From positions 47,369,832 through 47,433,831 of the forward strand of contig NC_132930.1 in the NCBI RefSeq assembly GCF_047675955.1: a DNA stretch of 64,000 nt, read 5' to 3'. Shown here in pieces: positions 1 to 12,544 of the stretch. The position numbers were made by a program, and so were the translations under genes. Positions within the stretch are counted from its first letter, which is position 1; every line of letters begins with the position of its first letter. The notes below the pieces were generated by a model. That model did not search any database and was not told where the DNA came from. It saw nothing but the letters and a program-made list of their open reading frames with translations. Source of the stretch: Chlorocebus sabaeus. Taxonomy: Eukaryota; Chordata; Mammalia; Primates; Cercopithecidae.

Positions 1-1361
1 GGGCAGGGGTGGTTGTGGCAGGACCCACCTGCACGGTAGGTGGTGAGCTTCTGGGGACTCATGGCATGAGCACAGCCTTTAACTTTTCTGCATAGTTGGG
101 AATTAGCTGTCTCCAGGCCTGTGTGGCCTGCCTTCCAAGGAATTCCCAGCCCAAGAGTTTTAAATTAGTGCTGCCTGTGGCATTATGTGTAAAACAGCAA
201 GCGTTTCAGGTGTTGGAATTACTCTGTATTTGACAAGGGGAAGGCGGGTGTTCTGTGTCTAGAAAAGGAAAAGAAATGGAGTGATCTTTTATGCAGCGGG
301 CACTGTGAGATTTCAGGTGCCGCCGACAACCTGCATTCCATGGGCCAAGGAGCTGTGGGGGTCTCCTCTGGGGGTCTCCTCTGGGGCTCTGCGGATGAGA
401 TGGGATTGACTGGCCATGATCAGTACGACAGCGTCCTTGAAGGAGGGGCAGACGCAGCCTGCGGCCCTTTCACGGGGAACTTTGTGAATCCAGTTCTCTC
501 CAAGACAGGAGCAAAAGATCCTATGTATTCATCTGAATCTGGAAAGAGATAAAAGCTTTTCTTTTCTTCTAACTCCAGCCAGGGTCGATTCTACATGGGC
601 ATATTTTTCTGCATTTTTGTAAATTCCTTACAGCTGAGGTGTGTGAAGCACGAGTCTCATTAAACTCACAGGGCCAAAGCTGAGCTTTTCGACTGATGTC
701 AGTTTAAATATTGGGTATGGGAAGAGCTGGGAGGTGGGAGTTTGAGAGAAGAATAAAGAGAACGTAATGTTTCCTTTAATAACTTTTCCTTGGAGTTACA
801 TGAAGAATTAGGTGACGGTAAGAAAAGCTATAAACAATTCATTGTGACCTGCAAAATTTAGTTGTATTTAAATAATTTAATACCATTTAAGAGTCACTAC
901 GATGCAGAGGGATGGTCTATTAGTAACCCTTAATTTATTTTTATTCACTGAGGATGAATCTATCCAGACCTGCTTGCAGACACTGGCTTAAATGAGTTTG
1001 TTCCCAAATTCCATGCATGCTAAGCATGGATGAAAGAAGAAGTAATGACGTGATTTTACTTTTACTTTAGAGAGTTCCACCTATTCATACTTTTTGTCCC
1101 ATCTGTAGTTGTCATGTTTGTTCTGATAGAGGATGTACTTACGCATTGGATTATGATGGGCTGGAGAGTGATCACTGGGCACTACTTGTTTAGGGAGAAG
1201 CCCAGGGTTTGCGGGAGAGGAGATGGTGCCATCCAGCCAGGCTGGCCATGAAGGGGCTGGTTTCTCCCTGGGACGCACCATCCCAGGGAGCTGCTTTATT
1301 CCCCCCAGGCCATATTTTGTAATTAAGTGGAATTCAGGTAACAAAATATGCCCCCCCGCCC
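1..1361. other. Probable ZFYVE28 intron 1, no feature seen
   Basis: Mostly single-copy-looking sequence of moderate AT content. I see no convincing exon, RNA gene or recent repeat. Assignment to intron 1 is by inference from the missing residues upstream of exon 2. Confidence 0.5.
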
Positions 1362-1791
1362 TTTTTTTGAGGGGGGGAGGATGGAGTCTTGATCTCTCAC
1401 CCAGGCTGGAGTGCAATGGCGCAATCTTGGCTCACTGCAACTTCTGCCTCCTGGGTTCAAGTGATGCCCCCGCCTCAGCCTCCCTAGTAGCCAGGATTAC
1501 AGGCACTCACCACCATACCGGGCTAAGTTTTGTATTTTTATAGTGGTGGGGTTTCGCCATGTTGGCCAGGCTGGTCTCGAACTCCTGACCAGCCTGGTGA
1601 ATCCCCATCTTTACTAAAAATACAAAAGTTAGCCGGGTGTGGTGGCGTGCACCTGTAATCCCAGCTACTCGGGAGGCTGAGGCACGAGAATCGCTTGAAC
1701 CGAGGAGGCAGAGGTTGTCGTGAGCTGAGACTGTGCCACTGTACTCCAGCCTGGGAAACAGAGCAAGACTTGGTCTCAAAAAAAAAAAAAA
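1362..1791. repeat. Two partial Alus fused tail-out, antisense then sense
   Basis: An antisense Alu (1362-1586) beginning with a T/G-rich tail runs directly into the right portion of a sense Alu (1587-1791) that ends in an A tail. There is no spacer. The joint creates an 11-bp perfect inverted repeat (1566-1576 and 1587-1597) around a 10-nt loop. Confidence 0.85.
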
Positions 1792-2066
1792 GAGAATTGA
1801 CTTACAGGAAGCCGTAGAACTGTCAAATTTATAGATACAGAAAGGACAGTGGTGGGCACCAGGGTCTAGGGGAGGTGGAATGAGAGGGGAGAGTTTAATG
1901 GGGACATTTCAGTTTGGGAAGGTGAGAAAGTTTTGGGGAGGGATGGTGGTGATGGTTGTACAACAATGTGAATGTGCTTAATGCCACTGAGCTGTACACT
2001 TAAGCATGGTAAAAATGGCAAATTTTATGTTATTTGCATTTTACCACAGTAAAAAAAAAAAAAAAA
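1792..2066 (+). repeat. L1 3' end fragment (mammalian-wide L1M type)
   Basis: The sequence shows the typical old L1 3' untranslated pattern (…'aatgccactgagctgtacac'…, then 'attttaccacagt') and ends in a 16-nt A run. It is sense-oriented and directly abuts the Alu pair. Confidence 0.75.
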
Positions 2067-3008
2067 GATAATTGGCCTACTAAGTGCTAGCCGACCTGAC
2101 AGTAACCTTGCATTGTGGTGTCTGTTACGTACATAGAGGTAAACGTGCGGCAACAGTGGCCCCAGGACGGGAGGGAAGGAACGAGTCTGTGGACGTGAGG
2201 ATCTTCCACTACACATGAGCGCTGGTTGGGAGCACTGAAGGTGGGCTGTGACCACCAGGACAAGAAAGGGGAAGGAACAGTGATGAGCGGCAGCAGGGAC
2301 GACGCGGAATTGTAAAAAGGCACTAAAGCCAGAAGTCAGGAATGGAGCAGAAGGGGAGAGAGAGCACCTAGGAAAATCAGGAAACACAGAGGGAGGGCTG
2401 AGGCGAGCTCGGCCCCTTGTCGGTCATTTAGGAGGGCGCTTGGGGTCGGAGGAGGCTGCGTGCCCACAGGCAGGTCTCCGGAGCCTTGCGGACAGCCCCA
2501 GTGTCTGCTCCCCGCCCCACAGGGGCTGCCGTCTTCTATGAGATGACTTTCAGCTGTGAAGCTTGGCAACCAGAGGACAGGATTTCTGAGTAGTGGGAAG
2601 GAATCCAGCAGGAGGACCCTGACCGGGCGGGGATTCCTCAACTGGGGCATCCCAGGACCAAGGCAGCATGCAGGGTGAGCCCTGGCCACACTGCCAGGCC
2701 AGCCATAGGCCTTGTTTTCTTACAAAAAGAAAACAACTTCATTGTATTCTGATTGTGGTAGTAATGGCTAAAAATGCAATACATGCTTATTGTAAACTAA
2801 ACTCAAACTTCAGGCAGCTAGAGAGGCAAAAGGGAAACCCACTCAGAAGAAAAACTGTGCTGATATTTTGGTTTGTTTTTTCCAGATCTTTCTCTTTACA
2901 TATCCATGCTTATGTATAATTTATACAAGTGGAGATTCCGGGGACATTTCTGGAACACAAACCTGGCCGGTCACCTCACTGCCTGATGGCTTCTGCAGCT
3001 TCTGTCAG
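2067..3008. other. Intron 1 sequence without assigned features
   Basis: No exon or recent repeat recognised. The stretch 2700-2920 is AT-rich and may be an old interspersed repeat I cannot name. Confidence 0.35.
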
Positions 3009-3125
3009 CTTCAGGAAAACTGAATTCCTGAGCCCCCGACACGGGGTCGTGGCTCCCCATCATCTTCCAGCTTCAGGAAAACTGAATTCCTGAGCCCCCA
3101 ATACGGGGTCCCCATCATCTTCCAG
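3009..3125 (+). repeat. Local tandem duplication of a 62-bp segment
   Basis: Two adjacent copies (3009-3070 and 3071-3125) begin 'cttcaggaaaactgaattcc' and end 'catcatcttccag'. The second lacks about 7 bp of the first. They differ at only a few positions. Confidence 0.85.
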
Positions 3126-3195
3126 CTGAGGCATGGTTGCTTCCCCAGTGAGACACGGGGGCGGGGGGAGCTCCCTATGGTGGCCCTGCCTGTGT

Positions 3196-3615
3196 TCATT
3201 TCCTGTGGCTGTCACCAACAAATTACTACAAACAAGAGTGGCTCGACCACAGAAATTCACCCCTTCAGAGTCTGAGGCCAGAAGTCCACAATCAGGGTGT
3301 CGGCAGGGCTGGTTCCTCTTGGAACCTCTGAGGGAGGACGTGCTCTGTGCCCCTGCAGCCTCTGGTGGCTGCCAGCCAGCTTGGCATTTGCTGACTCTGT
3401 CTGCCTTGCTCCAGTCTCCACCTCCATCTTCACACGGCCGCCTCCTTCTGTCTCTGTTAAGGACACTTGTCATTGGATTTGGTGCCCACCCAGATAATCC
3501 AGGATCTCATCATAAGATCCTTAATCACATCTGCAAGGACCCTTTTGCCACATATGGTCACATTCACAAGTTCCAGGTGAACCTATCTTTGGGGGACTGC
3601 CATTCAACCCACAAC
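3196..3615. repeat. Ancient interspersed repeat, probably LTR-type, family not named
   Basis: It begins with the recurrent 'tcctgtggctgtcaccaac' pattern and ends near 'tcaacccacaaca'. Related copies occur here at 23030-23757 and 34165-34885, each interrupted by an Alu. The three copies share the '…ctggaggccaaaagtcc…' and '…ttctgggggttagg…' type motifs in degraded form. Confidence 0.5.
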
Positions 3616-6600
3616 AGCATTCTGGTGGGAGGGTTGGGCTTCAGAGCCAGGCAGGAGGCAGCTCTGAGGCTGGAGGGGACGCCGTGAGGGGACACCGTGT
3701 CAGCATGCAGGGTGAGCATGTGGTGTGTTTTCCTGCTGAGAGTAGGTAGGGAGCTAGCAGCAGGCCACTCCCTTCCCAAATTGGTGCCGGGACCTCTGCA
3801 GGGTTGCCTTTCCTTAGGGGCTTTGGGGCTGCTTCATCACCCTCATTCTGGGGCTCCCTGCAGAATGGACATGTCCCAAACTGCAGGCACATCTGAGAAA
3901 GACAGAGGAGCCCGATGGGGGAATGGATGCTTCCGACACAGGGCTGTTATTCCCGTGTCCTGGGGGCTGCAAAGCGTTTTTCTAGGTGAAATTTTGGGCA
4001 GCTTGTTCCTAATCTATCAGAAGCCGCCTGGCCTTACATGTGTCCCTTGGGTGTAGCAGGAAGCGCTCTACAGCTTCTTCTGGCCTTGAGTTGGGCCATA
4101 GGAGAGACCATGGGGCACTAGCAGGCTGAGCCTCCTCATGTGGTGGGCACTGAGACCCAGGAAAGGGCCGGGCAGTGTGTCTTTGGCTCACAGCGTCAGC
4201 AGGGTGGGGCATGGGGGTAGCCTCAGGCAGGCTGGCCTCTCACGTCACAGATGCTGGCCCCCGCAGCCCCATCAAGCTGGTATGAGATCCAGGTGGGCTG
4301 TGGGTGCTCCAGATCCATGGAGGCCGGAACACCCCTGGCTGTGTGGGCAGGACCTGGCTGGATGGCCTGACTGGCCGTGGGTGTGAGTGGGGTTGGGCTG
4401 TAGCCATTAGGATTGTGGGGGGATGGGGTGGACCCACAGGGCAGGAGCCATGTTCTGAGGGAGCTGGGACAGTGCAGATGGGTGGAGGAAAGGATCTGGG
4501 GTCTCAGAGGACGGAATCATCAGCCTCCCAGGTTCTTCCCCCACAATGGAGAACAGTAGAAATGCAAACCAGCCACAGCTACTGGCAGTGGGGGCAATCG
4601 GCTGCCTTGGCCACTCCCTCTCTGTGGGCGGGACTCTTCCTTTGCCGTCAGTGCTTATTTTAAAAGGGTAAGCCGTGTTCCTAGATTTCGGGTTGAAATT
4701 GTTAAGCTCCCTCCTCTGCTTCCCACCAGGGTGACTCCTCCAGCCCAGCAGGGGAGAGGGTCTGGGTGGTCTGGTCCCTCCCATCCTCACTGCCTCAGTC
4801 TTGCGCAGCTTTCTCAGTTTGGTAGGGGAGGGATCCTGTTAGACCAGCCCTGGGAAGTGGAGCTGAGCCCTTCTCCTAAATGCAGTGAACCCACCATCAT
4901 CCACCCTGTTCGTTCTCCTAAGCTCCTTATGTTCTCCTGAGCTCTCCTATGTTCCTTCCTCTGAAAGCCTTTCTTTAAATAAAGTCGTCACATGGGCAGG
5001 AAAGAGGCTGCCTGGCTGGGTCTTAGGGCTTTGGGGTGACACTGTCCTGGGATGCTCTAGAAAGGCCCTGGCACTTCCCTTCGTGTGCAGCAGGGGGATG
5101 GGAGAAGGTGTGCACTTGTGGAAAAAGGTATTTCCATGTGGGAGCCCTCGCTGTGCTGTTGATAGTCCATGACCTTTTTTCTTTGCCTCTAGGATTTTCT
5201 TCCATGGGATAATTGTGCTAGGGGTCGACATTATTAGGAGTGACCTTGAGGAGCTAATTGGGAAACTGACATTGTGAGAGCTTTTAATTTGCTTCTCCTG
5301 ATGTGATCCATGTTTAATATGGTCGTAATTGCCAGTTTTTATGTGTCTTGAATTTATGCCCCGGCTTTGAAGACAATTTAGGAGAGCAGCCCTGTGGGAT
5401 AAACCCTTAGGTTCGCACAGGGACTGGTGGGCAGCGTGTGCTGCGTCCTGTCCCCAGATGAGTGCTGCATTATGGGAGCTCACTATCTGCTCAGTGGGTT
5501 CCCGCAGACCATGGGAGGCCAGCCGCCCATCACAGGACCTGTCTTGGCTGTGCCTGAGGATGGCGACTCCAGACCCAGGGCTGCAGATCTGCATTCAGGC
5601 AGCGTGAATGGGGGGCCCCTTTGCTGCGGGCCTCCAGGGCTTCCCAGGCTCAGGGGTCCTGCTGTCTGACAGTCTTTGGCCAGGCATCGCCTTGCTGTGA
5701 AGCCCACATTCCCAATTTCTTATTGGGCAGTTCTTTCTGGAGGTGATAAGGGAGCCAGGTGATCCCTGATGCCACAGCCCATCATGATGGCCACCATTCC
5801 CCCAAAATAGTAACTGCCTCCTCCTTTTTGTTTGGTGCTCTTTTGGCAGGAGAAGCAATAGGACGCTTGTTCAACCAGTGTTCCAGAACCTTCTAGAACC
5901 TCCCCACCCAACCATCCCTGGGATCTGGGTGTGCTTAGAGGATGGCCCTGCCAAGCTCAGAGGGTCCCTGCTCCATGCCTAGGCTGCCTCTGGGCTCTCC
6001 CTGGAAAGGCAGCACTGCCCTGGCCCCACATCCCGTGTCCCCAGCTGCTCGCCAAGTGTGGCGGCACATCCCTGACAGGCAGATTCCCCCCAGGCACAGC
6101 ATGAGGACAAGCACGTCACATCCGCCTGGACTTGGGTCTCCTGCTTCCTGCCGGCAGGAGGGCAAGCAGGCCACGTGATGGGTTCTGGCCAATGATGGGC
6201 AAGCAGACCGTCTCACTTCCAGCCGTGAAGCTCAGTTTCCTTCCTCAGCGAGGCTTAGATGCAGAGGTGGCCCTGGCTGAGGGGATGGGTAGGGGAGAGC
6301 CCCGCAGTCCTAGGCTGGACTGTGCTTCCGGGTTCCCATAGGACTGCCAGGAACCTTGGGGGACCCCAGGCCGCTGGTGGCGAGCTCTGGGGAGGGCCAG
6401 CCTCCTCCTGCAGGCAGGTGGACTGTGGCTCCGGTCTCCATCCTGGCTCAGCCCCCTCCTCCAGGAAGTGGCCATGGCCCCGGAGTCTCATGCAGCCTGC
6501 GGAGCCGTCCAGCCCCCTGGCTGTGTCCAGAGATCTCCATTCTGGGGCCTTAGCCCTGCTGCTCGTGCTACCTGACTGCCGGGGCCAGCGGGGTTTCTGT

Positions 6601-6725
6601 CTAGACAAGACTGGACTCGGAGGCTGCTCCGGGAGGCGAGCTGAGGGCGGCGAGCTTGGCTGGGGGCTCAGGCGGGCGGGCATGGCCTCAGCAGGCGCGA
6701 AGTGGGGCTTTACTGTGGAAAGCAC
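3616..6725. other. GC-rich intron 1 sequence without assigned features
   Basis: About 3.1 kb of moderately GC-rich DNA with many short chance open frames on both strands. None shows recognisable protein similarity, and I see no splice-bounded exon that I can support. Confidence 0.4.
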
Positions 6726-6793
6726 CTGTCTTAGTCTGTTTTCTGTTGCTGTAATGAAATACCTGAGACTGGGTCGTTTATAAAGAAAAGGCA

Positions 6794-7100
6794 GGCCGGG
6801 CGCGGTGGCTCAAGCCTGTAATCCCAGCACTTTGGGAGGCCGAGACGGGCGGATCACGAGGTCAGGAGATCGAGACCATCCTGGCTAACACGGTGAAATC
6901 CCGTCTCTACTAAAAATACAAAAAACTAGCTGGGCGAGGTGGTGGGCGCCTGTAGTCCCAGCTACTCGGGAGGCTGAGGCAGGAGAATGGGGTAAACCCG
7001 GGAGGCGGAGCTTGCAGTCAGCTGAGATCCGGCCACTGCACTCCAGCCCCAGTGACAGAGCGAGACTCCGTCTCAAAAAAAAAAAAAAAAAACAAAAAAC
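6794..7100 (+). repeat. AluY, Old World monkey AluYR-like
   Basis: Full-length sense Alu with the states 'ctcaagcctg', 'gagacgggcgg' and 'gatccggccactgcactcc'. An 8-bp 'aaaaggca' occurs at both ends (6786-6793 and after the A tail), consistent with a target duplication. Confidence 0.93.
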
Positions 7101-7373
7101 AAAAGGCATTTGGGTTTCTTACAGTCCTGGAGGCTGGGATGTCCCAGGTCACAGGGATGATCTGGTGAGGGCCTCCTTGTCTGTAGGGACTCTGGAGACC
7201 CCAGGCGTTCCAGGGCATCACGTGGCTAGGGGGCTTAGGAGAGAGAGCCAAGGTAGCTTTTATGACAGCCCTGCTCTGTGATGGCCCATTGACCCTCAGT
7301 CCACAAACAGCTGGATTCATTCATAAGGACAGAGCTCGCATGACCCAATCAGTCACCTCTTAAAAGCCCCACC

Positions 7374-7652
7374 TCTTTTTTTTTGAGTTGGAGTCTCACT
7401 CTGTTGCCCAGGCTGGATTGCAGTGGTGTGATCTCAGCTTACCACAACCTCCGCCTCTTGGGTTGATGCTATTCTCCTGCCTCAGCGTCCCGAGTAGCTG
7501 GGATTACAGGTGCCTGCCACCACACCCAGCTAATTTTTGTATTTTTAGTAGAGACGAGGTTTCACCATGGTCTCGATCTCCTGACCTTGTGATCTGCCCG
7601 CCTCGGCCTCCCAAAGTGCTGGGATTACAGGCGTGAGCCACTGCGCCCGGCC
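7374..7652 (-). repeat. Antisense Alu
   Basis: It begins with a T run and 'gagttggagtctcactctg' and ends 'gcgcccggcc'. It lacks the usual 'gttggccaggctgg' segment, an internal deletion. Confidence 0.9.
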
Positions 7653-7789
7653 AAATTTTTGTATTTTTAGTAGAGACGAGGTTTCACCATGTTGGCCAGG
7701 CTGGTCTCAAACTCCTGACCTCAGGTGATCCACCTGCCTTGGCCTCCCAAAGTGCTGGGATTACGGACATGAGCCACTGCGTGCAGCCA
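7653..7789 (-). repeat. Antisense partial Alu adjoining the previous one
   Basis: Left-arm part of an Alu only, from 'tttttgtatttttagtagag' to 'actgcgtgcagcc'. It directly follows a complete antisense Alu end, so two copies are tandemly placed. Confidence 0.85.
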
Positions 7790-7860
7790 GCCCCACCTCT
7801 TAATTGTTCTGTTGGGGATTCATTTCCACGTGCATTTGGGAGGGCGCATTCGAACCATAG

Positions 7861-10417
7861 CCCTGCCTGGGTGGAAAGCCAGCTGCTGCAGCCGTGGGAG
7901 TGAGCACCAGCAGGGATGGGAAGGGAAGAAATTGTGGGGTTTTTGGTGGGAACAGAAAAGAGACATTTGGGATTAGTCTGCAAGTGGAACATTAAATTCT
8001 GTGTTGGCTCTGGCCTGGGATGAGAGCGAGCCCCATGCAGTGTTTGTGGGGAACCCTCAAAGACTCCACTTTGTGAACTCAGGACCCACTGACAAAGCCA
8101 AATTGTGATTTTAACTTCCTAGAGAACCAGATGGGTCCCCTGGGAGGGCGCCTGTCTGCAGCTCTTAAGCAAGGAGCTGGGAGCATGGAGTGGGGGTGTG
8201 AGAGGGTGTCAAGTCCCACCTTGTGAAAGCCTGGTGTATTTTTTTGTTTGTTTATTTTGTGAGAAGGGAAATCTGCCCCATGTTGTCCTGAGGAAGGCAA
8301 GCCAATGGGGCTGGAGGGAATCCACGCAGGAGGTCAGAGGTCAGCCCTGAGGGCAGAGGCTCAGATGCAGGCAGTGGGTGCCCCCTCTGCTGTCCGAAGC
8401 CTGTGGGAGGCCATGTAGGCAGCCCCTGTGGTGCTGGGTGCTGACCTGCTGCAGAAACAAAGGGGTGCTTTGCTGCTTTGTTTGGTGGCGATGCTCAGGG
8501 TCCCAGCTCACAGTCCAGAGACCTAGTCTCAAATCCCAACTTTGACAGGCTGGGGTCAGGAGACAGCAGCTCTGTAAGGGCAGCGGGTGCTCTCTCAGGG
8601 CTGGGGCCTGCTTCAGGTGGGTCTCACCTCTTTCTGCTGCTGTTCTTGGCCCACTGCCTTACCATAAGTAGCCACCATACAGGCCAGGGTCATCCCTGTA
8701 CTCCTCCATGGCCCAGGTCGGTCTGTCCTGAAGCCAGTGATGGGAAGGGGTGGCAGCAGTTTGGGTGTATTCCCAGAGGGCCTCTGCAGATGTGATGGGG
8801 TGCATCTGTGGGTCCCTGAGTGACTTGGTCTTCCAGGCTGGTCCTCCTTCTCGCCAGTCCTGGGCAGTTCAGGCCAGCTAGGTTTGCTTAGATGGCTTTA
8901 TGCATGGCTCCAAAGGCGAGGCCTTTTAGAAACTCTGTTTTATCATTTTGCTGCACTCCTTGAGGGCGTACAGGATTGGTGTGTTTATGATAATCCTTAA
9001 AATCAGGACAGATGATTGCCGTATACTCCCCTCCCCGCAAGTCTAGGACCTGAGCCTGTCTCCGTCACATCTTGAAAAGGCAGAGTTCTGTGTGACTTCT
9101 GGTGCAGAGTGGGCTGAAGCTTGGTCAGGTGTCTCACACTCCAGGAGAGTGAGGTGGCTCCTGGCCTTTGTCTCCTTTGCCTCTGCTGAATTAAATAAAG
9201 ATTTTTCAGAAGTAATTCAGTCATTCATTTGTTCACAAGTCTTGGCTGCGTGTTTCCATGCTTCCCCTGTGATCCTGGCAGGTAAGGCTTTTTCCCTCCC
9301 CACCTACCCTCCCACCCCATCTAGCCCTCTGTGCTTCTGCTCCCCCACCCCATCTGGCACTCCGTCAGGAGGAGATTCCTGCCTGGCTGCTCCCTGTTCC
9401 ATTCCCGTCCTCTTGTTCTTGCTTGAACTCACTCCTACTCCCAAACTGCTTTTGTCAAGGTCCTAGTGACCTGCCTGTGCCCCCTCCAGTGGTCAGTCAC
9501 AGCCCTCTCCCGGGAAACCAGGCAGCTGGGGTGACCCTGGGCAGCCCTGAGCAGTTGTTCACTCTCTTGGCGGGTGATCTCTTCCATCTGACCCTTCTCG
9601 AATAACTTAATCTGTGGGGTACAGAAGCTCTCACACTTTCCTACAAAACCAGTTTCCTCTTCTCAGATAAAGGGAATTCCTTCCAGAGAGTTTCTTCTGT
9701 TGGCAGCGCAGTGTCAGTTCCTCAGCGTTTCTCGAAGTACCCAGGGAGGAGAGCGCTCTGTGGCATTGACTTTGGCTGACAGTCCCGGAGGCCTCTTTCC
9801 TGTGGGTAGAATATGGGAACCCAACACTGCATCTACTCTGTTTGCCCCTGTCCAAAAATCACTGTGCCTGAGTAGCACATGTGCCCTACCCTCTTGCCTC
9901 TCTTCCTCAAGGCCCTTCTTTGCAGAACAGCCCCAGTGGAGACACTTCAGGGTAATGGGAATATCTTAGGTCATCAAGGCATCATTGAGAGAGACTGTGA
10001 GTGATGACGCTGTGTGACAACCTCACTTTCTCCAGTCTTGTGAAAGAATGGCTCTTGGAGATGGCCCTGGAGAGTGAGTGTCGGTAACACATGCCAGCGA
10101 TGCCATACACAGAGAAAGGCCCTTAGCCTTTTCTGTCAGGATCTCTTAGAAATAGAATATTCTAGATCTGTGGAAGGCCTGCTGGAAAATCCCAACCAAT
10201 GTGAAGTGTGCCTCCTTCTTCCATAATTGGCCATGAGCCCAGTGTGTGGCCTGCCATTCACTCGAGTCTGCATTGATGGTGCCAAGGCTTTGACACTTGA
10301 AGTGTGATATGAAAAGATAAAGGCATTTTAACAGAAGATACTGGGTCAGTAGAGGTGACTGAAAGCAGCATTTGATTCCTCAGGTCATCCTGGTTATTGG
10401 GATAAACATGCTGCCAC
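7861..10417. other. Intron 1 sequence without assigned features
   Basis: No recent transposon or exon recognised. Short open frames are unrelated to any family I know. Confidence 0.4.
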
Positions 10418-10843
10418 TGTATTAGTCTTGTTTTCACGCTGCTGATAAAGACATACCTGAGACTAGGAAGAAAAAGAGGTTTAATTGGACTTATATTTCC
10501 ACATGGCTGTGGGTCGGGGGTTGCCTCAAAATCATGGCGGGAGGCGAAAGGCACTTCCTACATGGAGGTGGCAAGAGAAAAATGAGGCAAAAGTGAAAAC
10601 CCCCGATAAAACCATCAGATCTCCTGAGACTTAGTCGCTACCGTGAGAACAGTATGGGGGAACCGCCCCCATGATTCAAATTATCTCCCACTGGGTCCCT
10701 CCCACAGCACGTGGGAATTATGGGAGTACAATTCAATATGAGATTTGGGTGGGGACATAGCCAAACCATAAAATTCCGTCCCTGGCCCCTTCAAATCTCA
10801 CGTCTTCACATTTCAAAACTAATCATGCTTTCCCAACAGTCCC

Positions 10844-11195
10844 TGATAAGGCTTGGCTGTGTCCCCTCCAAAATAGCAACTTGAATTATATCTCCCAGAA
10901 TTCCCACATATTGTGAGAGGGACCCAGGGGGTGGTAATTGAATCATGGGGGCTGGCCTTTCTCATGCTATTCTCGTGATAGTAAATAAGTCACGAGAGCT
11001 GATGGGTTTATCAGGGGTTTCTGCTTTTACTTCTTCCTCATTTTCTCCTGCTGCTGCCACGTAAGAAGTGCCTTTTGCCTCCTGCCGTGATTCTGAGGCC
11101 TCCCCAGCCATGTGGAACTGTAAGTCCAATTAAACCTCTTTTTCTTCCCAGTCTCGGGCGTGTCTTTATCAACAGTGTGAAAATGGACTAATACA
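10844..11195 (+). mobile_element. Solo MaLR LTR inserted into the MaLR internal region
   Basis: A complete LTR with TG…CA ends, in the opposite orientation to its host element. It is flanked by a perfect 5-bp target duplication 'gtccc' at 10839-10843 and 11196-11200. It has the expected 'attaaacctctttttcttcc' polyadenylation-region pattern. Confidence 0.88.
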
Positions 11196-12239
11196 GTCCC
11201 CAAAAGTCTTAACTCATTTCAGCATTAACCCAAAAGTCCACAGTTCAAAGTCTCATCTAAGACAAGGCAAGTCCCTTCTGCTTACGAGCCTGTAAAATCA
11301 AAAGCAAGCTAGTTACTTCCTAGATACAATGGGGGTACAAGTATTAGGGACATATAGCCATTCCTAATGGGAGAAATTAGGCAAAACAAAGGGGTTACAG
11401 GGCCCATGCAAGTCCGAAATCCAGCAGGACAGTCAAATCTTGAAGCTTCAAAATGATCTCCTTTGACTCCATGTCTCACATCCAGGTCACGCTGATGCAA
11501 GAGGTGGGTTCCCATGGTCTTGGGCAGCTCCACCCCTGTGACTTTGCAGGGTACAACCTCCCTCCCAGCTGCTTTCACAGGCTGCCATTGAGTGTCTACA
11601 GCTTTTCTAGGCAAACGGTGCAAGCTGTTGGTGGACCTACCATTCTGGGGTCTGGAGGACAGTGGCCCCTCTTTTCACAGCTCCACTAGGTGGTGCCCAG
11701 TAGGGCCTCTGTGTGGGGGCTCCAACCCCACATTTCCCTTCTGCACTGCCATAGCAGAGGTTCTCCATGAGTGCCCCACCCCTGCAGCAAACTTCTGCCT
11801 GGGCATCCAGGTGTTTCCATACATCTTCTGAAATCTAGACGAGGTTCCCAAACCCCAATTCTTGACTTCTGTGCACTTGCAGGCTCAACACCGTGTGGAA
11901 GCTGCCAAGGCTTGGAGCTTGCACCCTCTGAAGCCACGGCCTGAGTTCTGCATTGACCCCTTTCAGCCATGGCTGGAGCAGCTGGGACACAGGGTACCAA
12001 GTCCCTAGGCTGCATGCACATAGCACGGGGACCTGGGACTGGCCCATGAAACCATTTTCCCCTAGGCCTCTGGGCTTGCGACAGGAGGGGCTGCCCTGAA
12101 GACCTCCGACATGCGTTGGAGACATTTTCCCAGTTGTCTTGGGGATTAACGTTCAGCTCCTCATTACTTATGCAAATTTCTGCAGCTGGCCTGAATTTCT
12201 CCTTAGAAAATGGGTTTTTCTCTTCTATCACGTTGTCAT

Positions 12240-12544
12240 GCCTGGGTGCAGTGGCTCACGCCTGTAATCCCAGCATTTTGGGAGGCCGAAGTGGGAAGAT
12301 CACTTGAGGTCAGGAGCTTGAGACCAGCCTGGCCAATATGGTGAAACCCTGTCTCTACTAAAAATACAAAAATTAGCCAGGTGTGGTGGTGCGTGCCTGT
12401 AGTCCCAGCCACTCAGGAGGCTGAATCAGGAGAATTGCTGGGACCTGGGAAGCAGAGGTTGCAGTGAGTCGAGATCACACCGTCGCACTCCAGCCTGGGT
12501 GTCACGGTGAGTCTTCATCTCAAAAACAATGACAGCAACAAAAA
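12240..12544 (+). repeat. Sense Alu inside the MaLR internal region
   Basis: Two-armed Alu from 'cctgggtgcagtggctcacg' to an interrupted A tail. The flanking 'gtca' and the continuation of MaLR internal sequence on both sides show insertion into that element. Confidence 0.9.

Larger units (their letters stand above)
6726..7860 (-). repeat. MaLR-type LTR (MLT1-like), antisense, split by Alus
   Basis: It starts 'cttagtctgttttctgttgc' and ends near 'cgaaccatagc', the reverse-complement layout of an ERVL-MaLR LTR. It is interrupted by an AluY at 6794-7100 and by antisense Alu material at 7374-7789. Confidence 0.65.
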
